64,000 bases of DNA, from assembly GCF_003589595.1 (NCBI RefSeq), contig NW_020653200.1:1295375-1359374 (forward strand), in the 5' to 3' direction. This DNA is from Hyposmocoma kahamanoa. Taxonomy: Eukaryota > Arthropoda > Insecta > Lepidoptera > Cosmopterigidae. Under the pieces are notes generated by a model. The model searched no databases, was not told the origin of the DNA, and worked only from the letters and a program-made list of their open reading frames with translations. Below are positions 22,000-33,126 of this stretch, piece by piece (positions within the stretch are counted from its first letter, which is position 1; each line of letters begins with the position of its first letter). The position numbers were made by a program, and so were the translations under genes.

Positions 22000-23285
22000 G
22001 CAATGTCGCCTCTCACTTGAGATTGGTGTAGTTCCCAGGTCGTGGAAGCTTGCAAACGTGCAATCTGTGCCCAAAAAAGGAAGCAGAGGTGACCCTGTCA
22101 ACTATAGACCTATCTCAGTCACTTCCATACTCTGCAAGACTATGGAACGTGTACTTAATAACCGTCTCCTGTCGTACCTTGAAGACAACGACCTCCTCAG
22201 TGATCGCCAGTACGGATTCCGACGAGGGCAATCTACTGGGGATCTTCTTGTGTACGCATCTCATCTATGGAGCGAGGTTTCAGAAAGACATAAGTCTTTA
22301 GATATTTCTAAAGCCTTTGACAGGGTCTGGCACGCAAGCCTTTTAAGCAAGCTTCCCTCTTATGGGCTTCCCACTGACCTGTGCAACTGGATTTCGGATT
22401 TCTTGAGTGAACGTTAGTTTCGAGTGGACTTATAAGGCTACTACTCTTCCGAACATCAGCCGATAGATAGAGATAGAGTTCCTCAGGGTTCCGTACTGTC
22501 CGCAACTCTCTTTCTTCTGCATATCAATTATATGTTAATTCCAGGACCTTTGGGTATGCTGATTAATGCAAGGGTCAGTGGAGAAGAAATCCAGTCTTGT
22601 CGAGAACCCATGGTTAGGGTAGGTTAGGTTAGAACGGAGTCCTTTTCACCTGACTCCGACTTTTCGAGATGTATCCATACCGATAGCCCACCGTCTCCAG
22701 CTACTTGGAATGGACCTGTCGTCCAATCTGAACTTCGGCAGATACATTGAATCCATGGCCAAAAATGCAGCCAGGAAGCTTGGCATCCTTTCAAAGGTTA
22801 CTTAATACAGAGATGGTTGCTTCAGCTGTACCAACACAAGTCCGGTCGTGTATGCAGTACTGCTGCCACTTATGAGATGGCTCTGCTAAATACCAACTGG
22901 CCACCTAGTATTTAATAGACAAGCGTCTCAAGAGGTTTATAGGGGACTGGAAAGGCGAAGCTGCAGAGCCTTGAACACCGCCGTAAAGTTGCCTGCTTAT
23001 TGGTAATCTACAGGATATATCACGGAGAGTGTGCGTTGAAATTGCATAATTTGATTCCGCCTTCCCCTTTCCATCATCGGGCGACTAGACGTGGGCTGCG
23101 CTTCCACCCCTATGTTGTGGATATTCCCAGGATTCGCACGAAGCGTTTCGCTTCACATTTATGTGGCGAGCGGCTAGAGAGTGGAATTCCCTACCTGCGG
23201 ACTTGTTCCCCGAACGCTATAACTTGGACCTTTTCAAGGTGAGAGTGAATAGGCATTACTTAGGTGTGCATGCTACATCATCGTC
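22000..23285 (+). pseudogene. LINE reverse transcriptase remnant
   Basis: The best frame reads SVPKKGSRGDPVNYRPISV (RT motif 2a), then DRQYGFRRGQST, DISKAFDRVWHASLL (first catalytic Asp) and CNWISDFLSER up to a stop at 22415-22417. Past that, VPQGSVLSATLF-like residues appear in a shifted frame, the YADD region is lost, and the C-terminal part reappears near 22690 and 22980-23285 (ACLLVIYRIYHGECA, FHPYVVDIPRIRTKRF, then REWNSLPADLFPERYN in a third frame). At least three frameshifts, an internal stop and a deletion near 22600 make it dead. Confidence 0.8.
22611..22632 (+). repeat. Telomere-like GGTTA patch at a LINE deletion junction
   Basis: Four to five near-perfect GGTTA/GGGTA units interrupt the RT remnant where the YADD-containing segment is missing. 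TTAGG is the usual insect telomere unit. Confidence 0.6.
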
Positions 23286-23345
23286 CCCATCATCACTTTC
23301 CATCAGGTGAGATGAAGGTCAAATGCGCACTTATTTTTTATTAAA

Positions 23346-23640
23346 AAAAATCAAGTATCACTGTCATATTTCTCGTAGAAGCCGTTAGATAGCTCTAATT
23401 TTGGACCATATTCCACTACAATGCGGGTTAGGAATTTCACAACCTGATGCCATCACTATGTTTCATTTGACATCTGGTTACATTTTACAATTATCATCAT
23501 TAATACTGACCCATATATGTATCTATCACAGCGTTAAATTACTTACTGACTGACTTATTAAATCCACGTGTGGACGCCCATGTGATGTTATAAAAAAAAT
23601 GTTACATCTGGTTTATTATTATTAAAGTGCATGTGAGTGA
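23346..23640. other. No gene seen
   Basis: Nothing recognised. Confidence 0.4.
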
Positions 23641-24362
23641 ATGCTTTTTATACAAAATAACGGGACGAAGAAGTCGTGTGCGTGGGTGTCAACCACATGC
23701 CTGTTTATATAATAGATGCAGTGCTGCTTTAAATCGGAAAGCTCGAGGGGCACTGCCACTGCGCCCGTTAGTTACTCTGTGACAATTATGTTAAGAGGGA
23801 GCATGCCAAAAAAGTTTTGACGTTGGCTCCGCCCAAATTTGTGACACATTTATATGCCTGAAGTTCGCGTGACATGCGACAGGAGATGTTGAATTTTGCG
23901 CATTAAAAGTATAATTGTAAGTCAATGATTAAAAGTACCAAATTCATTTTAGCGGGATAATTCTAAAACTAAAGGGATTTAAAAAAATCCGTAGTGACAG
24001 TTCTCGATCATGCATAAATATAATTAATTATCTAATTTTTGTCCTAATAACCTGTAGCATTTCGAGGATGAATCGAAAAAACGTGAAAATTAGAGGTCAT
24101 TTCGTGATTTTTATCTATCGAGGAAACTTTATTGTTTTATGTTTCTGATTAGTGTCTATGCTTAAATATATCGTGTAGTTACTCATACAATATTTTATTT
24201 TTAACTTTAAAGTGGATATACCCCTCTAAAATCAAATCGAACATTAGGAATTTTTCCTCTGCTCCCTCTTAACCAGTCCCATATTCCTGTAATTTCACCA
24301 GCACCCTTATCCTTGAAAACTGACACTTGCTCTCATTACTGCTTGGCGACAGAAAAAGGTAA
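23641..24362 (-). repeat. Family A repeat, split by a TTAA-flanked element
   Basis: The 3' part (23641-23790) and 5' part (24273-24362) of one minus-strand family A copy are separated by a 474-bp insertion. The rejoined site reads TATGTTAACCAGTCCCAT where other copies have TAAGTTGACAAGTCCCAT. Confidence 0.8.
23795..24268. mobile_element. TTAA-flanked non-autonomous element (piggyBac-like)
   Basis: 474 bp with TTAA at 23791-23794 and 24269-24272 and 9-bp inverted ends (GAGGGAGCA at 23795-23803 and its inverse at 24260-24268). The exact TTAA target and precise flanks are the hallmark of piggyBac-type integration. The ends do not look like classic piggyBac CCYT ends, so the family assignment is by target only. 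There is no transposase frame. The interruption of a known repeat fixes both borders. Confidence 0.8.
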
Positions 24363-24441
24363 AAATCTGTACTTAGATTATTTACCTGTTACCTTGTATA
24401 TAACCTATGTTATCATCACAAATAAATTGATTATGAATTAC

Positions 24442-25226
24442 TAGCTGGTGCCCGGGACTTTGTCTGCGTAGAATAAGTACTATAATTTGTCTATGTCCTT
24501 CTCTTAAGTCCCATCTATCCGTATATCAAAATACCATCAAAATTTGTAAGACAAAGATAGATATACTTCTGTAAGTAGATACAATAAATTAATTTCAATT
24601 ACGTCTACTACGCATTAGGTTCTACGCAGACAAAGACCCAAGTCTGTGTAGAATAAATACTACTGTAGTACGTAAGTCGACTAGCCTACTGTTCAGTAGG
24701 CTACTCTATCCTAATTAATTTTCATAGATACTATTGATTCTCCATGCAAACTTTTTCCCATATAAAAAATTGTCTGTGTCCTTCTCTTAAGTCCCATCTA
24801 TCTCTATACCAAAAGTCATCAAAATTGGTAAGACAAAGATAGATATATTTCTGTAAGTAGATACAATAAATTAATTTCAATTAGGTCTTAAATAATACAT
24901 TACTGTGCTACTACAACCAATTTCGTCAAAACATAAATATGATTAGTGGTGGTCGCATATGTTCAAAGTATTTTATTTAAAACAGTCAAAAAAAGTAAGA
25001 GGGGCGCACTATAAGTTTCCGGAATGAAAAAATGCTATAAATGGTCAGAAATGAATTTAATGTTTCTCAAAATATTCTACGAATGAACTAATTTTGAAAA
25101 CATTTGTGCCACTCCTCCGTGACAATCTCTGAAACATATTTTTCATACACTTTACAGCCTCTTCAGTTCAGTTTTGGCGGGAAAAAGTAACAGAGTTACT
25201 TTCGCATTTATAATATTAGTTTGGAT
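24442..25226 (+). repeat. 'CTAGCTGGTGCCC' dispersed repeat with internal duplication and a mariner end
   Basis: Starts CTAGCTGGTGCCCGGGACTT and ends GAGTTACTTTCGCATTTATA then ATATTAGTTTGGA, the usual two ends of a very common insect repeat. Inside, a segment of about 110-120 bp (24497-24604, TCCTTCTCTTAAGTCCCATC) is repeated directly at 24770-24891 with a few differences. A mariner 3' fragment occupies 25001-25165. No coding frame. Confidence 0.6.
25001..25165 (-). mobile_element. mariner 3'-end fragment
   Basis: Matches the left end of the decayed mariner at 37424-38541: GGGCGCACTATAAGTTTCCGG, TTTCTCAAAATATTCT and GCCACTCCTCCGTGACAAT, up to CAGCCTCTTCAG. Only the inverted-repeat end and the last part of the transposase coding region remain. 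Confidence 0.75.
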
Positions 25227-25811
25227 TATGAATTATAAAATAACTATACAATAATATGTAAATGATTGAAAACGATCAGAAGTCAAGTCTCGTATCCGTA
25301 AATAACATCAGGAAATGTGTTTGCAAAATTAGCGTTCCCTGAATTACGTTATAATATAAACAAAAAATAACTCTTATCACTATAACAAAATGTACTAATA
25401 ATATAATGAAATTATTGTTGTCTGGAAAACATTACGGGTTTCACAAAACAATGACGCACGAATGACGTATGTCGTGTTTGGACGACCACATCTCAGTTCA
25501 ATCGTTTTTCAAGTTTATAATGATGCATTGTTTATTTTATTGCGTTGATACGTCACGGTTCTCCACTAAAATGTTCAATGAAGCAAAATTATTATTGTAC
25601 AAAATACTTACAGTGTTGTGGTCTATTTAACAGACTTTAAGGTTCTTAATTCGACTCTTTTGTAGGAAAGGGGGTACCTCAGTAGTGATTCCTTTGTTTA
25701 GCCGGTAACAAAAAGGTAGTAAAAATAAAATTCATCTGGTAATGTTCAAAAATTCAGTTTCTCTTCATTTAATGGAACCTAGTCTGCTAGGTGATTCTGT
25801 GATTTTGTTTT
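25227..25811. other. No gene seen
   Basis: AT-rich, nothing recognised. Confidence 0.4.
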
Positions 25812-26191
25812 AGTGACCACCAATGGTCGGAATAGGGTGTTCCAAATGAGTATATAATTGTCTAAATACAGACGCAAGGCTTGATATCGAGTGATTGAAA
25901 CCACCAAATATTAATTATTTACTTTTTTCGAATTAATAATGAAATTCGTAGATAATAATGTTAGCTTATTTTATAAGACCTTGGTAGCTCATAAAAAATA
26001 TTAACTTTGGTGAAAAGATTAATTATCTACTACATTTTTCACACGGCGCCTCTTTCAATAATTTTAAAATCCAACTTCAGCTTCCTAAGTGAATAGTTTT
26101 ATCTTACGATGCAGTAAAAATATTTTCAAAAGTATGTGTAAACATTTATTTCCTCATTTGGAACACCCTATTCCGACCATTGGTGATCACT
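25812..26191. mobile_element. MITE with 39-bp terminal inverted repeats
   Basis: The left end 25812-25850 and right end 26153-26191 are inverse copies with one mismatch in 39 (core CCAATGGTCGGAATAGGGTG). The 302-bp interior is AT-rich without a frame. No convincing target duplication is visible (..GTTTT / TTCGC), so the superfamily is undetermined. Confidence 0.75.
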
Positions 26192-27267
26192 TCGCAGAAA
26201 GTATCCAAACTGTAGTCTTTATCATTACTAGGTAATTTATTAGTATGATTACACGATGTTATGTGCTTGTGACGTATTAGAGATATATAGGTGAATGAAA
26301 TTATTGATGGTGAATTAAAAGTGTGCCAGTGTCAATCAACAGTGTTTGTCTAGTGACACAAACGTAATACTATGTACGTAAATACAACATTATTTATTTA
26401 CCTAAAGTAAATACTTGAATGAAATATTAACAAGCGCGATAGTTCCATATTTACACTGCACACGACTTCAACATGTACGTTTTATATTTCCACTATTAAT
26501 TGTAAAATTATAGTTTTTTTTATATTTTAAATGAACTTACTCTTGACCACTACGTAGCCCTGGAGAAAAAATGAGATCTACGACGAATTTATGTCGTACA
26601 ATATGATTGGACGGAACCTATCAGGGTAGGGTTATTTGCACAGGTTGGTATCCGTACATTTAATATTGGGTGGTTTCAAATGGTTTTGTCAGAGCCAAAG
26701 TGTAGTACCGCGAAAAAATTGTATACATATTGGTTAGGTAGTACTTTGAGTTATCTGTCTGGATTTTATAAGTGTTTTTTTTTTTGAGATATTGTTTTTA
26801 TAATAGGGTTGACATGTTCAATAAAGATCAAAGTCCGTAAATAAATACAGTTAAAAAAAATGTGTGAATGCATGAACACCCTACCGAGGAGACCCAAATT
26901 CGTCTATGTAATTTAAGACGTACATTGTGCCGAAGTTTATACATTATTCCTTATTATTATGTTGCGTTTCTTAACTATAGACAAGCCTATAGTACCTGAC
27001 ATGGAATCTAAAGTGTGTCTATCTATGCATATCGTAAAGTGCACAATAAATAAAGTAGGTATATCGAAGTCCGATTACAATGTAGGTATGTACTTACATC
27101 GTAATCTGCAGATGGGTAACAAAAAGCATGTGTCGCGTGACGACAACAGTATGGTCCGTCACAGAAAATTCCGTCCGATGCATCTGATGCTCATTGTTAT
27201 ATATAAATATAAATGCATAATGTGTTAAATGGATAATACCTATCAAAATTAAAATCGATGTCTGCCT
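26192..27267. other. No supported gene
   Basis: An 89-codon plus-strand frame at 26959-27228 has no recognised domain. The rest is AT-rich. Confidence 0.4.
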
Positions 27268-27455
27268 AAGACCACGTATACATCAAAATGTGTGAAGTGA
27301 TTCAAATCTAGACAATGTCATTCCTACAATCACGTAAACGCCCAGTGTATATTTTAATAAAAATATCGCATTCAATATATGACCATAGGTATCTATAAAA
27401 ATACGGTTTTCATACAAAACTGAGGGCGTACGAGCACTTGCTTGTTTTAGGAGGT
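27268..27455 (+). repeat. Dispersed repeat I, copy 1
   Basis: Shares CATCAAAATGTGTGAAGTG, CACGTAAACGCCCAG-type and AATATCGCATTCA blocks and CATACAAAACTGAG with 33809-34050 in the same orientation, at about 75-80% by eye. Class unknown. It abuts a family A copy. Confidence 0.55.
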
Positions 27456-27474
27456 TTTTAGCAGTAGATTTCCT

Positions 27475-27757
27475 TGTGAAAGAGATCGTACAGGGAAGTA
27501 CTGATACCTTGCCTATTTCTGCCGCCAAGTAGTAATGTCAGCATTACTGCGTTCCGGTTTTGAAGGGTAAGGGTGCTGGTGAAATTATAGGCACATGGAA
27601 CTTGTCAACTTATGTCTCAGTCAGTGTGACGGGCGCAGCGGCAATGCCCCTCAAATCTTTGTGATTTAAAGCTCTGTCTGCAACTGTTATGGACAGGCGT
27701 ATTGCTCCATCAGGCGCACGACTTGTTCGTCCCATCACTTGATATTATTTTAAAAAA
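27475..27757 (+). repeat. Family A repeat, near full length
   Basis: Runs from GAAGTACTGATACC and TATTTCTGCCGCCAAGTAG to GGCGCACGACTTGTTCGTCC and TTGATATTATTTTAAAAAA. It is a good reference copy for the family. Confidence 0.8.
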
Positions 27758-29498
27758 TGCAGTTTCTTCCCGAACTTTCATAATTAGCATTGAGAAATTT
27801 TCCAGGGAAACATATTTTCGATTGAACACTTCTCATTTTGAGCTGTACTCTAAAATCAACGACAAATTCTCACATGAAAATAATAATAGAAATTAATGAG
27901 TTATTATCATGTGTAAATGCGACGATTCGCGGGTGATGTTTTCCATTTGAAAGCTGAGTAACATCATACGTCTTACACAGATACGACACAAATGTCAGAT
28001 TAAACTTCTGGTGAAAAGAGTAACAACAATACGTCATAAGGACTTATTAGAAATCTGATAAAGCATAGTATTACACAAGATCTAACAAAAACAGTGTCAG
28101 CATAAACACGTTACGCATACATTAATGTCTACATAGACAATGTTAAATGACTATAACAATAAAGATGTCACAAGTTATAATTATATAAATTAAATATGTC
28201 AAGAATAACAAAAAGTCATCGAGCATATAAAAAGTACAGCACGTCATAATCTTTGACGCGAGTGAGTGAGTGACGAAAGAATTAAAAAAATAAGTTTTAG
28301 GACAAAAAATTGTATAAATACAGTGTAGTTTTAGGCACATTCTCTACAACAAGATTATATGGGTTTCCTTCCACAAATCTATTTGGGCATTTCATCTAAA
28401 TCTGTATTTGTGTTATATCAATGAATAAAGTGTTTATATATCTATCTGTCTATCTATCATTTTTGAATAAACGTGGGTGCTGTTTGACTACAACCTTCGT
28501 TTAGACAACATAGTAGGGAGAATCAATACACACACTTCAAATGTGTTTTATTTTAAATATTACATGTGTATATAAATTTATTAAATTATTGATTTAGTTA
28601 CCTAGGTACTTATTTTTTCAATTATGTGAAATTGACAAAAAACCCATTGGTGTTAAAAAAAGTAATTATCAGAATCTGATTTTCAGTAACTGACAAAAAC
28701 GTGCTTGTTCCCCAGACACTTCAGATGTATATATTTAAACACCCGGAGAGACGATTTGCGGAACACAACCCCAAAACAATATTCCGTACGATTTTCGTGG
28801 ATCAAAGCCGCACAAATACTAGTTTGAAATAAGAGCCGTTACCTAAAATGACGAGACTTGATGTACTGTAATATGGAAAGCAAGTGTAGGCGACCAAAGA
28901 CAAACTAACAAAAGCGATAAAAACCGTCTAAGAAGGTTAAGAATAAAGGTTTGGTGAGAGCACAATAGTGTTTACTAGACCGAGAATAGCTCCTTATTGT
29001 TATTGCTGATAAATAATGCACAAATGTTATACCGAAAGTAAAAGGTATTCGTTGAACACAAGTTGCTATTAATGTAACAAAAACCTAAAACGATAGATAA
29101 AGCTCGTGCAGTAGGCAATGTTATTAAAACCAATAACATTTTATTGAACGGACGTACTTACTGCGACAAGTGAAATTAAGGCAAAGAAATGCAATAAAAC
29201 ATTAAATTGCATGGTCTGGACACAAAACAGTACATTTATGAAAGTTATTTTGTTAAAGAGAATAATGTTTTTACTATTCTTCGTTATTGACAGTTATTTT
29301 TACAAATTCATGTAATTAGGAGTCTATACTGCCTCAAGTAACATTGGTTGAATCACTTTGGAAAAAATATATAGTAAAATTGAGGATGTAGGTACACTGA
29401 GTACTATACGATGTGAAAGCACGATAGAAAAAACACAAACTTACCTCGAAATTTTACAGCAAAACCGTTGTATTCAATAGGTACTTTACATATAAAAA
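27758..29498. other. No gene seen; short TCTA repeat
   Basis: About 1.7 kb AT-rich sequence. A TATCTATCTGTCTATCTATC run lies at about 28438-28458, just after AATAAAGTG. Nothing else is recognised on either strand. Confidence 0.4.
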
Positions 29499-29928
29499 AA
29501 CCGACTTCAAAAGTACGTTGAATCACGTCGATTTGCTAAGTTTTATTGAAATATCCCCTAATTCGCCACTATACAGGACTTGACACGGAGATAATAAAAA
29601 TAGGTTCTCACTACGACACTACTCAAAGTATATTGAGAGAAAAACGCCTTGAATTGGAGAAATAGCAAAATCAACCAATGAAGTAATTGCTCCTAAATTA
29701 AAGTTAGGCGCTATTTATAAAAATGAATCTTCATGCGTGAACAGCCACCTTTCGAGGTGGATGATTTTCTTCAAAATGAAATGGGACCACTATGGAAGTA
29801 CCCCCTTTCCAACAAAAAAAGAATCATGAAAATCGGTTCACAAATACCGGAGTTATCGCGTAACATACATACAAAAAAAGAACACAGTCGAATTGAGAAC
29901 CTCCTCCTTCTTTGAAGTCGGTTAAATT
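29499..29928 (-). repeat. 'ACCGACTTC' dispersed repeat E, full copy
   Basis: Terminal inverted ends AAAACCGACTTCAAAAGT and CTTTGAAGTCGGTTAAAT. The body contains AAATCGGTTCACAAAT and ATCGCGTAACATACATAC. Minus orientation relative to 11944-12470. Confidence 0.7.
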
Positions 29929-30460
29929 TTTTTTTAATATCAACTGAACTAAATAGTACATGTATATGTACTACAACTACACGATGTACATTTTTCAAAT
30001 AGCTTTAATTACGATTGTAAAAAAATAAATTGTGAAATAAAACCAGGGTCCCTGCCGCTCGATCTAGCAAAATGAACCGTATTAGTACGCGAAAAAATTG
30101 AATTCGAGCTGAGGTAGTATCGCCTTTTAAGGCAAAATGATAAATGTATTGAAATGTATAATTACAAAGAGCAACTCCTACAGTTTCTTGCTCACTCTTG
30201 TCAGGGGAATCTGCCTTTATGCCTTACGAATGAGCAGTAGATTTTAATCGATATGACGATTTCAAATGTAATTTACGTACCTATGAAAATAAAGATGCAG
30301 TTTCTAAAGGCTGCGACCATTAAAATTGTCTATTGTGATCTGATCAGTAATAACAATTCGGAGCCAACAGTATTAAAAAATGGGAGGATTCTCCTGGCTT
30401 CGACTGTTTTCATCTCCCTTAGTTGAGGCGTGTGACTTCCCAGTAGAGTATCAAAGGCAT
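29929..30460. repeat. Unassigned sequence with dispersed repeat G
   Basis: 30160-30250 (minus) shares GAGCAACTCCTACAGTTTCTTGCTC and GGGGAATCTGCCTTTA with 42375-42450 and 55940-56015. The rest is unremarkable AT-rich sequence. Confidence 0.5.
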
Positions 30461-30468
30461 TGGTAAGA

Positions 30469-30822
30469 AGTGTCATACTTAATTTCGACAAACACTATTT
30501 CGACTCGACAGTACTTCGACTTTTCATTGATTCGACGGAACACTGCTTCGACAAAACACATGTTCGACGGGTCACTTGTCCGACAGAACATTGATACGAC
30601 AGCACAAATTCTGTCGGAATAGTGACCTGTTGAATACACGTGTTGTTGAAGTAGTTTCTGTCGGTGTAGTGACCTAACGAATATTTGTGTTGTCGAAGCC
30701 GTGTTCTGTCGGACTAGTGACCTGTCAAACATGTGTTTTGTCGAAGTAGTGTCCCGTCGAATTAATGTGTAGGCGAAGTACTGTCGAGTCGAAATAGTGT
30801 TTGTCGAAATAAGTATGACACT
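30469..30822. mobile_element. Foldback element with 8-bp target duplication and TCGAC periodicity
   Basis: 354 bp with about 49-bp inverted ends beginning AGTGTCATACTTA. The flanks TGGTAAGA (30461-30468) and CGGTAAGA (30823-30830) form an 8-bp duplication with one change, the size used by hAT and P elements. The interior is a long imperfect palindrome built from phrases containing TTCGAC, GTCGA or CCGACAGAACA every 15-25 bp. No transposase. Confidence 0.75.
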
Positions 30823-31029
30823 CGGTAAGAGATGTAGAGAAGTTTCACCCCCTTCGTGACAGAACCTTCATTTTCTGCTCTCTCTCAGCGTAATGTTAAA
30901 CATGTGCATATTCAAAACACAGTGTCTCATTACAGCTGTAATCAGTGTTATGATGCCATTTCTGCCTTTTCAATGCTTAGTAAATACTAGACAACACGAC
31001 ACATACGTTGCTCTGATCCCCCAGTAATT
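30823..31029. other. No gene seen
   Basis: Short unassigned spacer. Confidence 0.4.
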
Positions 31030-31205
31030 AATTAAAGCACTTGTGTTATGGAAATCGGTAATAATGACGGTACTACAAACACCCAAACCTGACACAATAC
31101 AGAAAATTTAGTTTCTATATTGACCTGGCAGGGGATCGAACCCGAGACCTCAGAAATGACTACACCATGAAACACGGTGTACACGCCACTCGACCACGGA
31201 GATTG
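31030..31205 (-). repeat. tRNA-derived SINE D, complete copy
   Basis: On the minus strand, the head is CTCCGTGGTCGAGTGGCGTG (A box TGGTCGAGTGG), the B box is GGTTCGATCCC at about 31134-31144, and the body GTAGTACCGTCATTATTACC ends with CCATAACACAAGTGC. The boxes sit at tRNA-like spacing but no cloverleaf acceptor stem closes. A partial plus-strand copy lies at 3190-3335. Confidence 0.75.
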
Positions 31206-31849
31206 GAGTTTATTTGCAGTGTGCACGTTAATCAGGACCTTCATATGTTCAAGACTTACTAAACCAATTTATTATTTCTTAACTTATGTATAGTTATCCA
31301 CCCGCTGAACTCAACAACCTTTATTATTATTTTACCAACACCGACATGACCGGTCACAGATAGTTCCAGAAAAATCGATTCGAAGGTCAAGTGCTCTGAG
31401 CCGTAGAAATAATTATTTTATCGACCTTCAACGAGGACGACATTTGTTTAGCCATTGTGATCAAATTATTTTATGCGCTCTCAAAAAAATCATAATGTAT
31501 ACATATCATTGTCATTATATGTCATGCAGCCAATCAACGTAGGAATCAATTATATTATACATAGAAATATAATGCGTTTATAAAAATTTTGTTGGTACAT
31601 TTCGATACTCCCTCGATGGATAAAACACATAAGAAGTGTATATTGGTAGCAAAGAGCGACAAAACAAATAAAAAGCTACGCCTATCTACTTGTTCTCATG
31701 ACGAAACATGACGCGCTGGAACATTTATTTGTCACAAATTATTTGGTACAATATGCCTTTAAAATTTTGTGACGGTGATGATGGCTTATAGCAAACTGCG
31801 GGCTTTTATAGACATAAAAGCATTTATCTATTTACCACCTGCCTATTAA
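31206..31849. other. No gene seen
   Basis: Nothing recognised. Confidence 0.4.
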
Positions 31850-31851
31850 TA

Positions 31852-33126
31852 GGGGTTAAAGTATGAAATTGCCGATTTGTACCGAAAATCTAAATTGTTT
31901 ATTTTTTAAATTTTTAACAAATTTATTTAATCAAAATAGTTGCCATTATTATCTATACATTGCTGCCATCTAATGGGAAGGTTATTAATGCCTTTGCGAT
32001 AGAACTCCGACGATCTAGACTGCACAAACTGTGTGAAAGCATTTTGTACTGCCTCCTGGGAAGAAAACTTCTTGTCGCGTAGATAATTGTCCAAATCACG
32101 AAAAAAATGGTAGTCCGTTGGAGCAAGGTCTGGTGAATACGGAGGATGACGAATGGTTTCTAACTGCAGTTCCTGAAGGGTCAAAATGGTTTCTCGTGCT
32201 GTGTGAGGTCTCGCGTTATCGTGGAGCAATAATGGTGAAGATCGATTCATGAGTCGGGGCTGTTTTACTGCTAGTTTTGTCAACATGGTTCGGAGTTCGG
32301 CACAATAGACATCTGCCGTTATTGCTTGACCAGATCGGAGAAAACTATAGTGAATAACACCATGCTGAGACCACCAAACAGTTACCATTACCTTTTTATT
32401 GGTAAGTTTTGCTTTAGGACACTGTTGTGGCATTTGACCTGGGGTCAGCCATTGCATTTTTCTTTTCCGGTTATCATAAAGAATCCACTTTTCATCACAT
32501 GTTACAATTCGATCCAATATTCCTTCATTTCTGTACCGGTTCAACAAGGCAACACAAGTTTCAACACGTTTCTTTCTGCAGATCAGTCAAATCATGAGGC
32601 ACCCATTTTTCGTATTTTTTTATTTTATTGATTTGACGCAAGTAAGTCAATATTGTGGGTAAGGTAACGTTAAACCATGCCGCTAATTCCTGGGTAGTTT
32701 GACTAGGATCGGCTTCCACTATCTTTCTTAATTCATCGTTATTCACCTGTGTGGGCGGTCTTCCTCGTGCCTCGTTCTTTAAGTCGAAATTTCCATCACG
32801 AAAGCGTTTAAACCAAAATCGCACGGTGCGTTCATTAGTAGACCCCTCTCCAAACGCAGCATTGATATTGCGGGCTGTTTCTGCCGCGTTAGTTCCGCGT
32901 CGGAACTCGTATTCAAAAATCACTCGAATTTTCGCAGTATCCATCTTTCTTGTCTAAATTGAATAACAAAAACAATTGAAAGTCGATATTCAAATGTTTC
33001 AAATTAAAAAAAAAAATCACAGAAACCATTTGAAAAAAGTTTCATTCGAAAACCTCAAACCATGAAGATTCTATGAAAATTCAAAGAACCTATTGCAATA
33101 AAACGGCAATTTCATACTTTAACCCC
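31852..33126 (-). mobile_element. mariner-family transposon (1275 bp), nearly complete
   Basis: Perfect 23-bp inverted ends (31852-31874 and 33104-33126, starting GGGGTTAAAGTATGAAATTG) flanked by TA at 31850-31851 and 33127-33128. Encodes a DD34D transposase on the minus strand with one frameshift. Length is typical for mariner. Confidence 0.92.
31927..32944 (-). pseudogene. mariner DD34D transposase, single frameshift
   Basis: Starts at ATG 32944 (MDTAKIRVIFEYEFRRGTN). An N-terminal helix-turn-helix (ETARNINAAFG..RTVRFWFKRF), a GRPPTQV linker and the conserved WVPHDLT motif follow. The frame breaks near 32570. The second frame carries the first catalytic Asp in VTCDEKWILY, the second in LLHDNARPHTAR and the third in YSPDLAPTDYHFF, with 34 residues between the last two. 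The C-terminus at 31927 looks complete (about 340 aa). The break is a one-base insertion or a two-base loss around GAAACGTG. It binds its own TIRs and cuts at TA, and cannot be made from this copy. Confidence 0.88.

Larger units (their letters stand above)
22000..23345 (+). mobile_element. CR1/Jockey-like LINE, 5'-truncated, decayed
   Basis: 5'-truncated non-LTR element holding part of the reverse transcriptase and the 3' end of ORF2. The tail GGAAAGTGAT-like word, CATCAGGTGAGATGAAGGTC and AAATGCGCACTTA end in an A-rich run. The tail alone recurs at 7138-7455, 44293-44500, 46255-46375, 46790-46900 and 55098-55390. Confidence 0.8.

Noticed and set aside
30469..30822. CRISPR array, because of short regularly spaced TCGAC words
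   Set aside because: The words are not identical repeats with unique spacers. They are arranged as a palindrome within an 8-bp-duplicated transposon in a eukaryotic context.
31130..31205. tRNA gene, from A and B boxes
   Set aside because: The head is continuous with a repeat body shared with 3190-3335 and does not fold as a full cloverleaf.
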